Below the pieces are notes generated by a model. It saw only the letters and a program-made list of their open reading frames with translations. It did not search any database and was not told the origin of the DNA. DNA of 23,537 bases, taken from positions 1 through 23,537 of the forward strand of contig JAEOTL010000320.1 in NCBI GenBank assembly GCA_016839845.1, written 5' to 3'. Numbering within the stretch: the first letter of the stretch is position 1; every line of letters begins with the position of its first letter. The position numbers and the translations under genes were made by a program. This DNA is from Promethearchaeota archaeon (GTDB taxonomy: Archaea; Asgardarchaeota; Lokiarchaeia; Sigynarchaeales; SOKP01). Below, in pieces: positions 14,666 through 23,128 of the stretch.

Positions 14666-15079
14666 TTATTTTTCCTTAATTTCTTCTCTTGCACCGCAAG
14701 CAGTGCACTTTAAAAAGACCATTTTACCTTCTCTTTGAATCTGAGTGTCAGGTTTATTGCAAATGCTACATAACACATAATTTTTCGTATAATTTTCGAT
14801 TAGCCGATTCAGAACCTGTGGTTTATACTGTCCCTTCAAGAATAATTGCTGCCCTCTTATTTCTCCCATGGTTCCTGCTTTTTTTAGGAAAATTCCTAGG
14901 AAATGTCTCCTATCTCTATTAAGAGTGCTTATAATTTTATTGAAGTTTGTGATGAACGTATTTCTACTTTCAATTCTAAGTTGAACTTTTGGAATTTCGA
15001 AACGTGACAACTGTTTTACATTTTCAGGTATTTTTTCATATGCTTTTTCCAGCAAATCATCATAATCATTTAAATCCAT
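14666..15079 (-). CDS. eif2b: Translation initiation factor aIF2 subunit beta
   Basis: The beta subunit of the ternary-complex factor aIF2 helps deliver initiator Met-tRNA to the small subunit. The protein has 137 aa, normal for archaea. The N-terminal helix is followed by the core with FEIPKVQLRIESRNTFITNF and RDRRHFLGIFLKKAGTMGE. The C-terminal zinc ribbon has C104, C107, C125 and C128. GAGGA (15091-15087) lies seven bases before the ATG, a strong Shine-Dalgarno site. It heads the DUF424-NMD3-RIO1-Pno1 series. An initiator tRNA gene, its substrate, lies about 1 kb upstream on the same strand. Confidence 0.96.
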   Translation of the reverse strand: MDLNDYDDLLEKAYEKIPENVKQLSRFEIPKVQLRIESRNTFITNFNKIISTLNRDRRHFLGIFLKKAGTMGEIRGQQLFLKGQYKPQVLNRLIENYTKNYVLCSICNKPDTQIQREGKMVFLKCTACGAREEIKEK

Positions 15080-15178
15080 AATTATTTCCTCAACAATCTA
15101 CGATTTATAATAAAGAAATACATCATAAGAAAAAAATTTATCCCTTATTTCAATTAATTTTAAGAAAAAATGGGGGAT

Positions 15179-15925
15179 TCAAAATGCCTCAAAATTATCT
15201 TCATCAGATTTGTAAATTCGAGATTCTAATAATAAGTCATTGATATACGTTCTTAATTCAGTATCAGGAAGTTTACTCTCCTTGCTTAATTGTGCAAAAC
15301 TGATCCCTGTACCTCCATCGGTATGTGTTTTTATTACATTAAACACTCTGTCCTTAAAGTTGTCTTCTTTGGGAGAATTTAATTCATCTTCAAATAATTC
15401 CCTTACCTCTAATTCTCTTGGAATTTCCTTAGCTTGTGTATTCACATCAGAAATGATTGGAATCTTCTGGATATCACCCTTTTTTATCCTATTTATAATT
15501 TCTGCATTCCTTAGCAAAATAAAGTTGGGTTCATTTATCTTTTTCATGATTTCGATCCATAATGTTTTATTCCCATCCCTTTGGCTCACAGTACCAACAA
15601 CATCAACAACATCACCCTTGGTGAACTCTTTAAAATTTTCAGGATCACTACTGTCTATTAAACCCCTAATTAGTCCTGTACCATCATCTAAATCAAAAGA
15701 TACTCTTACATTAGCATTGTCTTTTTCTGCAAATTCGACCATTTCTTCTCCCGGTTCTACCAATTTTTCAATTTTTTTCATAATGGTAGTGATGATACGA
15801 ATTCTTTTCAGCTTCCCAAAGATGGAATAGAAGACCTTCTCATCTTCACTATAGCTACTCTCATCAAGATGCTTTATCCAGCAATGGATAGCCGGATTCC
15901 TCTTAAACCTTGAACTTCCACTCAT
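15179..15925 (-). CDS. RPA32-like OB-fold/winged-helix single-strand DNA-binding protein
   Basis: This 248-aa protein has the layout of RPA subunit 2. Residues about 38-130 form an OB fold with GKLKRIRIITTIMKK, VSFDLDDGTGLIRGLID and KGDVVDVVGTVSQRDG, matching the DDGTG strand-turn of RPA32. Residues about 188-248 are a winged helix with FKDRVFNVIKTHTDGGTGIS and KLPDTELRTYINDLL. A charged linker joins them. It should bind single-stranded DNA with an RPA1-like partner that is not in this window. It lies 99 bp upstream of aIF2-beta. Archaeal COG3390 proteins share this arrangement, so I cannot decide between a true RPA2 and an RPA-associated protein. Confidence 0.82.
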   Translation of the reverse strand: MSGSSRFKRNPAIHCWIKHLDESSYSEDEKVFYSIFGKLKRIRIITTIMKKIEKLVEPGEEMVEFAEKDNANVRVSFDLDDGTGLIRGLIDSSDPENFKEFTKGDVVDVVGTVSQRDGNKTLWIEIMKKINEPNFILLRNAEIINRIKKGDIQKIPIISDVNTQAKEIPRELEVRELFEDELNSPKEDNFKDRVFNVIKTHTDGGTGISFAQLSKESKLPDTELRTYINDLLLESRIYKSDEDNFEAF

Positions 15926-16066
15926 TAAGAATTAAAACCTCGTTTTTTGCTAACTTAGAAATAAATTGCTTTTAATTTAGAAATAATTATTAAACCTATA
16001 ATATTTCTGTTTCAATCCTCCCTTTATACTTTATATTCAAAATTGTTACTACAAAAAGAAGTTAAA

Positions 16067-16145
16067 TGGTAGCGGGGGTTCGATTTGAACGAACGATCTC
16101 AGGGTTATGAGCCCTGCGGCATAAACCAGGCTAGCCCACCCCGCT
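16067..16145 (-). tRNA. Initiator tRNA-Met (CAT), CCA encoded
   Basis: The body runs 16145-16070 with the encoded CCA at 16069-16067. Acceptor AGCGGGG pairs with CCCCGCT, so the first pair is A1-U72. The anticodon stem CAGGG/CCCTG ends in three G-C pairs next to loop CTCATAA. These two traits mark the archaeal initiator rather than the elongator tRNA-Met. D stem GGC/GCC and T stem GTTCG/CGAAC are intact. No intron is present, unlike the tRNA at the window start. Confidence 0.95.
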
Positions 16146-16188
16146 TTGTGTAAACCTATGTTATTAATTTGTTCTGGTATTTACTAGT

Positions 16189-16197
16189 TATATATAT
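16189..16197 (-). promoter_or_regulatory. Candidate TATA box for initiator tRNA
   Basis: TATATATAA on the minus strand lies 44-52 bp before the mature 5' end. This implies a leader of about 20 nt that would be removed by RNase P. Confidence 0.35.
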
Positions 16198-16386
16198 TAC
16201 AATATAAACCCCATATTAAATGTTTCACTTTTTGAGGTATCGAATTCTAATAAAGAGACTTAAATCTAACAAAGCTGTAAAGGAAGTTATAAAATAGCAC
16301 AACATAATAATTAAAATTGTGATCTTTATTTTTTTTAAGAAGTTTCTTATTCTAACATAATTTAGTAATGGAAAAAGTTTATCTTC

Positions 16387-16397
16387 ATATTTATATT
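16387..16397 (+). promoter_or_regulatory. Candidate TATA box for the S2P-like gene
   Basis: ATATTTATATT lies about 40 bp before the ATG at 16434, with GGAG at 16426-16429 as Shine-Dalgarno site. The rest of the 16198-16386 stretch shows no gene. Confidence 0.4.
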
Positions 16398-16433
16398 ACC
16401 CAATAAAAGATTTACAAAAATTATCGGAGCTAT

Positions 16434-18254
16434 ATGCCTTTTCTTAATTCACCGATCTTAGATTTTTTGCTGCATCCCTGGGTTCTAATATCGATAATCT
16501 TTTGGGGGGGTGTACTAATTTTAGTATTTTTACTCAGGAAAAGAAAAGGAGCTGCAATTTTATTCTTTCCTTTACTTGCTATGTTTAGAACTAAAAGATT
16601 GAACAAATTTATTATTAAAATATCCCGTAAGAATCCCAAGTTCTGGAGGGTGTTCTGGACCATAGGTATCTTTGTATCTTTTGCTTTTACGATCTACGCG
16701 TTTTATTACTTTTTTACCAACCTAATCAACCTCATTATCGACCCAAAAATAGAACAAGCAGTAATTCTTCTTATACCAGGTGTAACTGTCGATCTAACTA
16801 TATTTATGTACATGATCCTTCCGCTTGTTTTTATTATAACAACTCATGAATTTGCCCATGGAATCGCAGCAGGATCGGATGGATTGGATGTTAAATCCAC
16901 AGGAGTTTTAGGAGCAGGACTATTTTTTATTATTGGATTCGGTGCTTTTGTTGAAATTGATGAGAGAAAAGCAAGTTCAAGTAAAGTAAGTAGATATACT
17001 AGGTTAAGAATTGCATCCGCAGGAACCTATGTAAATGGGATTACAGCAGGGATTGCGTTTATCTTAGTCTTAAGCTTTCCTTTAATGACCTCTCCTACTT
17101 ATCGTCAAGTTACCCAAGTAGATTTCGTATTACCAGAAGAATTTGGGGGCTTTAACTCTGGAAACTTGACAGTTGGGGATGCAATTCTTGCGATAAAAAA
17201 GCAAGGAACAGCAGATTCGAATTATGTGCACCTTGATGAATTTAAGGGAATCTCATTAAGTTATATTTTTAATAATAATACCGCACTTCAATTTTCCCCA
17301 CAGGATAATATAACTTTAAGAACGTATGTTCCCTCTTCTGACTCAATTTTAGAAAGAAATGTTACATTGGGTCCACGATATTATTTAGGGATATATTATC
17401 GGTATACTGCCAATAGGAGTGCCTTAGAAATAACTAGAATCTTTTCTGCCAGCGAAGGTGGAAATAATTATGATAAAGGTTTAACCACTGGATTGATTAT
17501 TGAAAGCATCAACGGAATCCCTATAAATATCTCAAATGGTGATACGCTAGAGAAAGCTTTAGCAAATTTTAATTTAAATGCTATAAATTTCAGTAGCTCT
17601 TCATCCACATGGGTTCTTGATGTAGAAACTATTGGAGTAGTTATAGGGGTATATACCAGTCCCTATTATATGTACAAAAATGATGTTGGAAAATTCCTTA
17701 CTAATGAATGGCCTGAGTTTGTATTATTAGAGCTGGGGTTGCTTTTTGCTATTGCTCTTACTATTACATTATTTAATATGCTTCCTTTACCTATATTTGA
17801 TGGGGATAGGCTTGTTAAAGAACTCATTAATTGGGGTATTGGGGAAGAATATATGTCTGTAAAGAAAAAGAAAGATAAACTCTATTACAAACCAGACGAA
17901 AAAAAGTATGGTCTCTCGGAATACCGTGTTGAAGGGATTAATTCTGTCGAGATAATCATTGAAGATAAGTCGAGATCAACCGAACCGAGTATTATCACAC
18001 TCGCAGAAGACAAATATGAATTAATTGATGACATTGGAGATGGTTTTAGAGACACGCTTTCTTTAGATCTTCCTGAACAAACAAAAATTGAGGAAGGTGC
18101 CAAAATTGAAATATCTTATGATTACCAATATGATGAGAAAAGAAAGATAAAAAGAACCATATTGAATTCATTAAGAGCAATAACCTTAGTTATCATGGCA
18201 GGTAATTTCATAATTTCACTTATAAAATTTGGTGCGGTTTTCTTTTGGTTATAG
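16434..18254 (+). CDS. Site-2-protease-like (M50) intramembrane metalloprotease
   Basis: This 606-aa polytopic membrane protein has hydrophobic segments at about 15-35, 75-100, 122-137, 155-175, 200-217, 430-450 and 580-606. H138-E139-FAH142 is the zinc site. N448-MLP-x4-D456-G is the second family motif supplying the third ligand. Residues about 220-420 form an extracytoplasmic or PDZ-like insert with GLIIESINGIPI, typical of substrate-screening PDZ loops. Unusually, a charged soluble domain of about 110 residues (468-575, with KKKKDK and many acidic residues) follows the DG motif before the last membrane span. S2P proteases release membrane-bound regulators; the substrate is unknown. The tRNA thiolase gene follows 35 bp downstream. 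Confidence 0.88.
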   Translation: MPFLNSPILDFLLHPWVLISIIFWGGVLILVFLLRKRKGAAILFFPLLAMFRTKRLNKFIIKISRKNPKFWRVFWTIGIFVSFAFTIYAFYYFFTNLINLIIDPKIEQAVILLIPGVTVDLTIFMYMILPLVFIITTHEFAHGIAAGSDGLDVKSTGVLGAGLFFIIGFGAFVEIDERKASSSKVSRYTRLRIASAGTYVNGITAGIAFILVLSFPLMTSPTYRQVTQVDFVLPEEFGGFNSGNLTVGDAILAIKKQGTADSNYVHLDEFKGISLSYIFNNNTALQFSPQDNITLRTYVPSSDSILERNVTLGPRYYLGIYYRYTANRSALEITRIFSASEGGNNYDKGLTTGLIIESINGIPINISNGDTLEKALANFNLNAINFSSSSSTWVLDVETIGVVIGVYTSPYYMYKNDVGKFLTNEWPEFVLLELGLLFAIALTITLFNMLPLPIFDGDRLVKELINWGIGEEYMSVKKKKDKLYYKPDEKKYGLSEYRVEGINSVEIIIEDKSRSTEPSIITLAEDKYELIDDIGDGFRDTLSLDLPEQTKIEEGAKIEISYDYQYDEKRKIKRTILNSLRAITLVIMAGNFIISLIKFGAVFFWL

Positions 18255-18289
18255 ATATATAGTTTTATTGTATTCTTTAATTGGGTTTA

Positions 18290-19267
18290 ATGGCTAATTA
18301 TAATATCTTCTTGAAAAGAGGAAAATGCACACGGTGCACCAACTCAATTGTTATTCAAAGGAAATATTCCGGGGAAAATCTGTGCCCAAGTTGTTTTGAG
18401 TCTAACATTGAAAAAACCATATATAAAACGATTTCCAAATATAAAATGGTGAAGCCCAGCGATAAAATCATAGTCGCACTCTCTGGGGGAAAGGATTCAT
18501 TTTCCCTTTTGTATAACCTTGATAAAATTCAAAAAAGACTCTATCATTCTGAACCTATTACAGCCTTAACAATCGATGAAGGAATAAAGGACTATAGGGA
18601 GCATAGTATTAAAAATGCAACCGAAGTGTGCAAACACTTAGATATTGAGCATAAAATTATCTCTTTTAGAGATAAAGTAGGATATTCTTTAGATGAGATA
18701 ATAGCGAAAAAACAACAACACCCCAATAAAAAATATGCATGTAATTATTGTGCCACCCTAAGAAGAAGATTATTAAACGACGGAGCTATGGAATTAGGAG
18801 GCACAGTTTTAGCAATGGGGCATAATCTTACCGATATAGCGGAAACTTTTTTAATGAATATCTTACATAAGCGATTTAATCTAATTTCTAGTCAATTTAT
18901 ATACAAACAGGAGAATTCTCTCATTAATCCTTACTTTATAAAGAAAATTACGCCTTTAATGAGAATTCCTGAAGAAGAGATCTTTTTATATGCCAATATC
19001 AAGAAATTCAATTATTATCCCTCCCATTGCCCATTTCGAGAAAAAGATCCAATCTTAAGAAAAAGAGTGTTAGACTTTATTCAAGAATGTAAAAAATATA
19101 GCCCAGAAATCGAATTTAACTTGTTCAATGGATTTATGGAATTATCTGCTATTCTCAATAATCATATTGAAAAAAGGGAGAATAATAATTGCCAATTTTG
19201 CGGATATCCATGTGGAAAAGCTCAAATGTGTAATTACTGCAATTTTAAAAGGGAACTCCAAAACTAA
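18290..19267 (+). CDS. ncsA: TtuA/NcsA-type tRNA 2-thiolation enzyme
   Basis: This ATP-dependent PP-loop enzyme of the TtuA/Ncs6 group thiolates uridines in tRNA. From the ATG at 18290 (325 aa), the N-terminal zinc finger has C13, C16, C32 and C35, and the PP-loop is SGGKDS (65-70). YACNYCATLRRRLL contains C151 and C154, two of the cysteines that hold the 4Fe-4S cluster in TtuA; the third is probably in YPSHCPF. The C-terminal zinc finger is CQFCGYPCGKAQMCNYC. A TTG nine bases upstream is possible but adds nothing conserved. Whether the target is U54 (TtuA) or U34 (Ncs6) cannot be decided. The 3' end overlaps get3 by 4 bp, convergently. Confidence 0.92.
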   Translation: MANYNIFLKRGKCTRCTNSIVIQRKYSGENLCPSCFESNIEKTIYKTISKYKMVKPSDKIIVALSGGKDSFSLLYNLDKIQKRLYHSEPITALTIDEGIKDYREHSIKNATEVCKHLDIEHKIISFRDKVGYSLDEIIAKKQQHPNKKYACNYCATLRRRLLNDGAMELGGTVLAMGHNLTDIAETFLMNILHKRFNLISSQFIYKQENSLINPYFIKKITPLMRIPEEEIFLYANIKKFNYYPSHCPFREKDPILRKRVLDFIQECKKYSPEIEFNLFNGFMELSAILNNHIEKRENNNCQFCGYPCGKAQMCNYCNFKRELQN

Positions 19268-20253
19268 GCAGATTCTATCAAATGTCGACTTAACTCTTTA
19301 AGAGAATCGTATTCTCTTATTTCTTCCCTAAATAAAGGTATTTCGATTAAATTCTTGTTTAATTTTTTCCCAAAAATTTCTCCAATCTTTCCTAAGTTTT
19401 TTTGCTGCATTTTTCTTCGAGCTCTACAGAAATCACATAGTTCACTCTCATCCTGATATACCTGATTTACCACAATATTTGAGGTGGGAATGTTGTTTTT
19501 TATCAACTCGTTTAGTAATCGACCTGTTTCAGTAATGGCCATTTCTTCGGGGATCATTACGATTACAAAAGAGTTTTTAATGGGATTGGTAAGATCATCT
19601 TTTGCATTCAAAATTGCATTATTTAGTCTTTTTAACACTTCTAAAGAATCTTCCTCTTCTTTCTCCTCACGAGAAAATATTCTCTTAAACGCACCAAGCA
19701 TATTTCCGATTTTTAATCTCATCTTAATAAGCTTGCCAATCCACCCCGATAATGTTTCTGGTAAACTTAGAAATCGTAGGGTATGCCCTGTCGGAGCTGT
19801 ATCAAATATTACTAAATCATAGTCATGATCAGTTTCTATAAATTCTAAGATCTTTCCAAAAGCTAAAGCTTCATCAATTCCTGGTGGTGTAGAAGAAGTT
19901 AATTCCTCCAGATCTCCAAACATGGGTAAATCCTCCATCAAACCTGACATTCCCATTTCTTCCATAGGGTTTACATTGGTGAATCCCTTAAACTCCTCCA
20001 TATTAGCCTTAGGATTAATCTCTAGAGCGGTGAGATTCTCAATTCCTTCAATTGGGGTAGCCACTCCCGGTAATAATTCTACGCCTAAACTGTCACCAAG
20101 GGAATGTGCAGGATCAGTACTTATTATGAGGGTATTTCGACCATGCTCTGCTGCCCAAATTGCTGAACTGGCCGCACAACTTGTCTTTCCAACACCACCT
20201 TTCCCTCCAAACATGATCATTTTTAGATTTAATAATTGTTCCTTCAACAACAT
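19264..20253 (-). CDS. get3: Get3/ArsA-family ATPase
   Basis: This 329-aa ATPase, counted from the ATG at 20253, has the deviant P-loop GGKGGVGKT (16-24), switch I DPAHSLGD (47-54), IFDTAPTGHTLRFL and, near the C-terminus, C273-DF-C276. The CxxC pair holds the zinc at the Get3 dimer interface, and a single ATPase domain with this pair favours Get3 over duplicated ArsA pumps. A Met-rich segment (FTNVNPMEEMGMSGLMEDLPMFG) lies where Get3 forms the hydrophobic groove for tail-anchored proteins. TTG at 20265 could add four residues. It lies downstream of prf1 on the same strand. The arsenite role is less likely, as no ars genes are near. Confidence 0.9.
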   Translation of the reverse strand: MLLKEQLLNLKMIMFGGKGGVGKTSCAASSAIWAAEHGRNTLIISTDPAHSLGDSLGVELLPGVATPIEGIENLTALEINPKANMEEFKGFTNVNPMEEMGMSGLMEDLPMFGDLEELTSSTPPGIDEALAFGKILEFIETDHDYDLVIFDTAPTGHTLRFLSLPETLSGWIGKLIKMRLKIGNMLGAFKRIFSREEKEEEDSLEVLKRLNNAILNAKDDLTNPIKNSFVIVMIPEEMAITETGRLLNELIKNNIPTSNIVVNQVYQDESELCDFCRARRKMQQKNLGKIGEIFGKKLNKNLIEIPLFREEIREYDSLKELSRHLIESA

Positions 20254-20280
20254 TTTAAAAATCAAACCTTTTTATCATAA

Positions 20281-20292
20281 ATTTTTATATAA
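20281..20292 (-). promoter_or_regulatory. Candidate TATA box for get3
   Basis: TTATATAAAAAT on the minus strand lies about 30-40 bp before the ATG at 20253, within the gap after prf1. It suggests get3 has its own promoter with a very short leader. Confidence 0.4.
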
Positions 20293-20322
20293 TATAGAAT
20301 AAGTAATTTAGTCCCTTTTTAA

Positions 20323-21603
20323 TTAATAGTCGATTTTAAAGCGGAGAATTGCGCCAATTCCTCCAAACGTTCCGTACAACATCTCCCCATCTTCAGTTTC
20401 TGTAGATAGTATTTCTATTCTTGCCCCTGTTGATTCAGCAAGTTCACCAAGTTCCTCAATAATAGATTTAATTTCTATTATACTAAATGAATTCGAACTA
20501 CAATTAGGACAACTAGCATCTTGGATTGCAGATTTTGTCTTTTCAATCTGTCTTTCCTTTACAATCTTATTTTCATTTTGGTCACAATTAGAGCATCCCA
20601 TTTTAATATTAAATAAGTCTAACTTTTCAGAAAGTAAAAGTTGATCGACAGCTCCATGGTTTAATGCCCTTTGGACTTCTTCTAACCCATATGTTGCTAA
20701 GCCTGTTTCACTCGAAATGTTCCTCATAAATTTCTGCATTATTTCTTTTTCACGTACGTACTTCACATTTTCCATTTGATCTTTGACTTTTTCGATCAAA
20801 GCTCGAATCCCCTCTCTCCCCCCATAACCAATATCCACGACATCGATAATTTTTTCCTGCAATCTATAATCTAAACTTTCATCTTTAACAAACTTCTCTT
20901 TTGAAGGTCCTGGGCCACCAACAAAAATACCTTGCAGATCTTCAAACCCTAAAAATATATCGTTTATAACTTCTGAGATACGACGATAAAATGCAAGTTC
21001 TTTTTCTTCATTTAAACGTTCAAATCTTCGCTGAGATTGACCACCCTGCGAGTGTTTTCCTTGAACTCCTGAGGTAAATTCCTTTATAAATTCTCTTCTG
21101 TTCCCTTTGATATATCCCACAGCAGATTTTTTCCGTCCCACAACTATTAAACCATAGGTCTCTTTGGGAGTAAGCATATCTTCCAATGGCTCTAGTAAAA
21201 ATTCGCTGGCACAGTGGTATCTAAATGTTTTTACCCTATCAGGGGGATCAATAATATATAATTCATTTTTCTCCGTACCGGGAGCGTTGCCTTGAGGAAT
21301 AGCTCCAGAAAACATAACCAAACCATTTTCAGGAACCTCCTTTATATTTTTCAACTGTCCTAGGAGACTTGCAATACTATCCAAGACATTTTTTTTAGTT
21401 AATTTAGATTTGATGTTTTGACTTTCACTTATCTCATTCTTAAGATGACCAGTAACATCTGAAACTTTCCTGTCATGAGGAATATACAATGAAATTAACT
21501 CCGTATGAAACCCTTTTTTGTTTTTTAAGTTCTCTAAGAGCTGTTTCGTTTTATAGATCTTTAAATCATTAGGTTTCTTTTTTGTCACTACAACCATATC
21601 CAT
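20323..21603 (-). CDS. prf1: Peptide chain release factor aRF1
   Basis: This factor recognises all three stop codons and triggers peptide release. The protein has 426 aa, slightly longer than the usual 410 or so. NIKS at 63-66 and YHCASEF at 129-135 (YxCxxxF) form the codon-reading surface, and GGQ at 187-189 reaches the peptidyl-transferase centre. The C-terminal domain has two cysteine pairs (CSNC and CPNC), a mini zinc domain kept in many archaea. The gene is divergent from phosphopantothenate synthetase. Confidence 0.97.
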   Translation of the reverse strand: MDMVVVTKKKPNDLKIYKTKQLLENLKNKKGFHTELISLYIPHDRKVSDVTGHLKNEISESQNIKSKLTKKNVLDSIASLLGQLKNIKEVPENGLVMFSGAIPQGNAPGTEKNELYIIDPPDRVKTFRYHCASEFLLEPLEDMLTPKETYGLIVVGRKKSAVGYIKGNRREFIKEFTSGVQGKHSQGGQSQRRFERLNEEKELAFYRRISEVINDIFLGFEDLQGIFVGGPGPSKEKFVKDESLDYRLQEKIIDVVDIGYGGREGIRALIEKVKDQMENVKYVREKEIMQKFMRNISSETGLATYGLEEVQRALNHGAVDQLLLSEKLDLFNIKMGCSNCDQNENKIVKERQIEKTKSAIQDASCPNCSSNSFSIIEIKSIIEELGELAESTGARIEILSTETEDGEMLYGTFGGIGAILRFKIDY

Positions 21604-21654
21604 CTACAAGAGTAATAATAATGCAAAAGATTAATATTTTTTCTTTATACCAAT

Positions 21655-21664
21655 CTATATAAAG
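21655..21664. promoter_or_regulatory. Palindromic TATA-like box between prf1 and pps
   Basis: CTATATAAAG reads as TATA on both strands. On the plus strand it predicts a start site near 21684-21690, making the pps transcript almost leaderless. On the minus strand it gives prf1 a leader of about 30 nt; TATAAAG at 21643-21649 is an alternative there. Confidence 0.4.
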
Positions 21665-21690
21665 ATATTTATTTATTAATGTGAAATGCA

Positions 21691-22488
21691 ATGCCTCCGA
21701 AGAATAATGACCATAATGATGTCCCTACAACACACCCTCGCTATATCAGTCTAAATTATCGCCATAAAATTATCGAAGGGATGAAAAATTTAGTGGTGGC
21801 GGAAGCCGGATTAATTGCCCATGGGAGGGGGGAATGTTTTGATTATGTCATCGGGGAAACAACTCCTGAAACTGCAATTAATGCATTACGTGCGGCTGTG
21901 GCAGCTCTCATGCTTGCGAAAACCCCGGTAATCAGCGTAAACGGAAATGTTGCTGCTTTAGTACCCGATGAACTCGTTACTTTATCAAAAATCTTAACCA
22001 TCCCTCTTGAGATTAACCTATTTTACCGTAAGGAGGGTAGAATCGAAGCAATCAAGAAAGTATTAGAAGATGCTGGGGCAACAGACATAAAAGGAATTGA
22101 TGAGGACTCCATGACAGAACTCGATGGCCTTGAAAGCAATAGAAGGAAAGTTGATCTAATCGCAGAAGCCGACGTTGTTATGGTACCCTTGGAGGATGGC
22201 GACCGGACTGAAGCACTAAAAAAATTAAATAAAAAAGTGATCGCGATTGATCTTAATCCCGTAAGTAGGACTGCTATTTGGGCGGACATTACTATTGTTG
22301 ATAACGTTGTACGAGCACTGCCTAAAATGATCGAAATCGCAAACGAGTTAAAGGAAGCAACCAAAAAAGAACTAAATGTAATCTTGAATAATTTTGACAA
22401 TAAATTGAATATCCAAAATACTCTAGACTTAATTATATCCTATATTGAAACTCAAAAAGAAGACGCATTTAAAGTTCTTGAGAAATGA
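21691..22488 (+). CDS. pps: Archaeal phosphopantothenate synthetase (4-phosphopantoate-beta-alanine ligase)
   Basis: This enzyme makes 4'-phosphopantothenate from 4-phosphopantoate and beta-alanine in the archaeal CoA pathway. The 265-aa protein matches the family (formerly DUF137) almost from end to end: HPRYISLNYRHKIIEGM near the start, GLIAHGRGECFDY, TPVISVNGNVAALVP, PLEINLFYRKEGRIEAI, then VPLEDGDRTEALKKL, VIAIDLNPVSRTA and ITIVDNVVRALPKM. Only the tail (about 220-265) is variable. The N-terminal dozen residues are polar and non-conserved. Ketopantoate reductase, an earlier enzyme of the same pathway, lies about 0.6 kb away. Confidence 0.95.
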   Translation: MPPKNNDHNDVPTTHPRYISLNYRHKIIEGMKNLVVAEAGLIAHGRGECFDYVIGETTPETAINALRAAVAALMLAKTPVISVNGNVAALVPDELVTLSKILTIPLEINLFYRKEGRIEAIKKVLEDAGATDIKGIDEDSMTELDGLESNRRKVDLIAEADVVMVPLEDGDRTEALKKLNKKVIAIDLNPVSRTAIWADITIVDNVVRALPKMIEIANELKEATKKELNVILNNFDNKLNIQNTLDLIISYIETQKEDAFKVLEK

Positions 22489-22597
22489 GTATCATAATTT
22501 TTAAATCAATGCATAAAAGCTTAAATTGTTCTATAATTATATCTCATATATTAGCAAAGCAGTTCTTTAATCATACACCGATTGAACAAGAATAGCA

Positions 22598-23128
22598 ATG
22601 ACAACTAATAAAGAACTAAATATTGATTCATTCGACGTTTCTAATGATCAAGATATAACCGTTAGACGTTGTACTCAAGAAGATCTTGATGGAGTCATTG
22701 AAGTAAATGAAAAAGAACTACCAGAAGATTATCCCTACTTCTTTTACAAAAGTATTCTTGATAATTATCCAGAATCATTTCTAATAGCCCAAAATAGCTC
22801 CGGAAAAATTGTAGGTTATATCATGTGGAGAGTTGAAAAATCCCCCTCCCTTGATAGTTTACGATATATTAATAAAGGACATCTTGTCTCGATTGCAGTC
22901 TCAAATGAGTATCGACTAAAAGGAATCGCAAAACAATTACTCTCTAACAGCATGCTCGCGATAAAAAAATACAAAATACACGATTATGTGTTAGAAGTAA
23001 GAGTCTCAAACTATAATGCAATTAGATTATACGAACAATTCAAATTCCAAATCGCAAATATCAAAAAGAATTATTATCGAGATGGCGAAAACGCCTACTA
23101 TATGACGTTAAATGCTAAAAAATATTAA
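22598..23128 (+). CDS. rimI: Ard1/RimI-type N-terminal acetyltransferase (GNAT)
   Basis: This 176-aa GNAT enzyme has TVRRCTQEDLDGVIEVNE at the fold start, then LPEDYPYFFY (41-50), a motif typical of Ard1/Naa10-like N-terminal acetyltransferases. HLVSIAVSNEYRLKGIAKQL contains the acetyl-CoA loop R106-LKGI-A111. The end has EVRVSNYNAIRLYEQFKF and NYYRDGENAYYM, again as in archaeal Ard1/NatA. It should acetylate protein N-termini. The N-terminal 20 residues precede the conserved fold and are poorly ordered. It is convergent with the panE fragment, with a 3-bp overlap of stops. It uses acetyl-CoA, product of the pathway next door, though this need not be functional. Confidence 0.88.
   Translation: MTTNKELNIDSFDVSNDQDITVRRCTQEDLDGVIEVNEKELPEDYPYFFYKSILDNYPESFLIAQNSSGKIVGYIMWRVEKSPSLDSLRYINKGHLVSIAVSNEYRLKGIAKQLLSNSMLAIKKYKIHDYVLEVRVSNYNAIRLYEQFKFQIANIKKNYYRDGENAYYMTLNAKKY

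Noticed and set aside
15240..15830. 196-codon open frame on the plus strand
   Set aside because: It is fully antisense to the RPA32-like gene, whose domains are clear. The antisense protein is Ser/Leu-rich with no recognisable domain.
16198..16386. Possible small gene between the initiator tRNA and the S2P-like gene
   Set aside because: Stops occur frequently in all frames and no start with a plausible product is seen.
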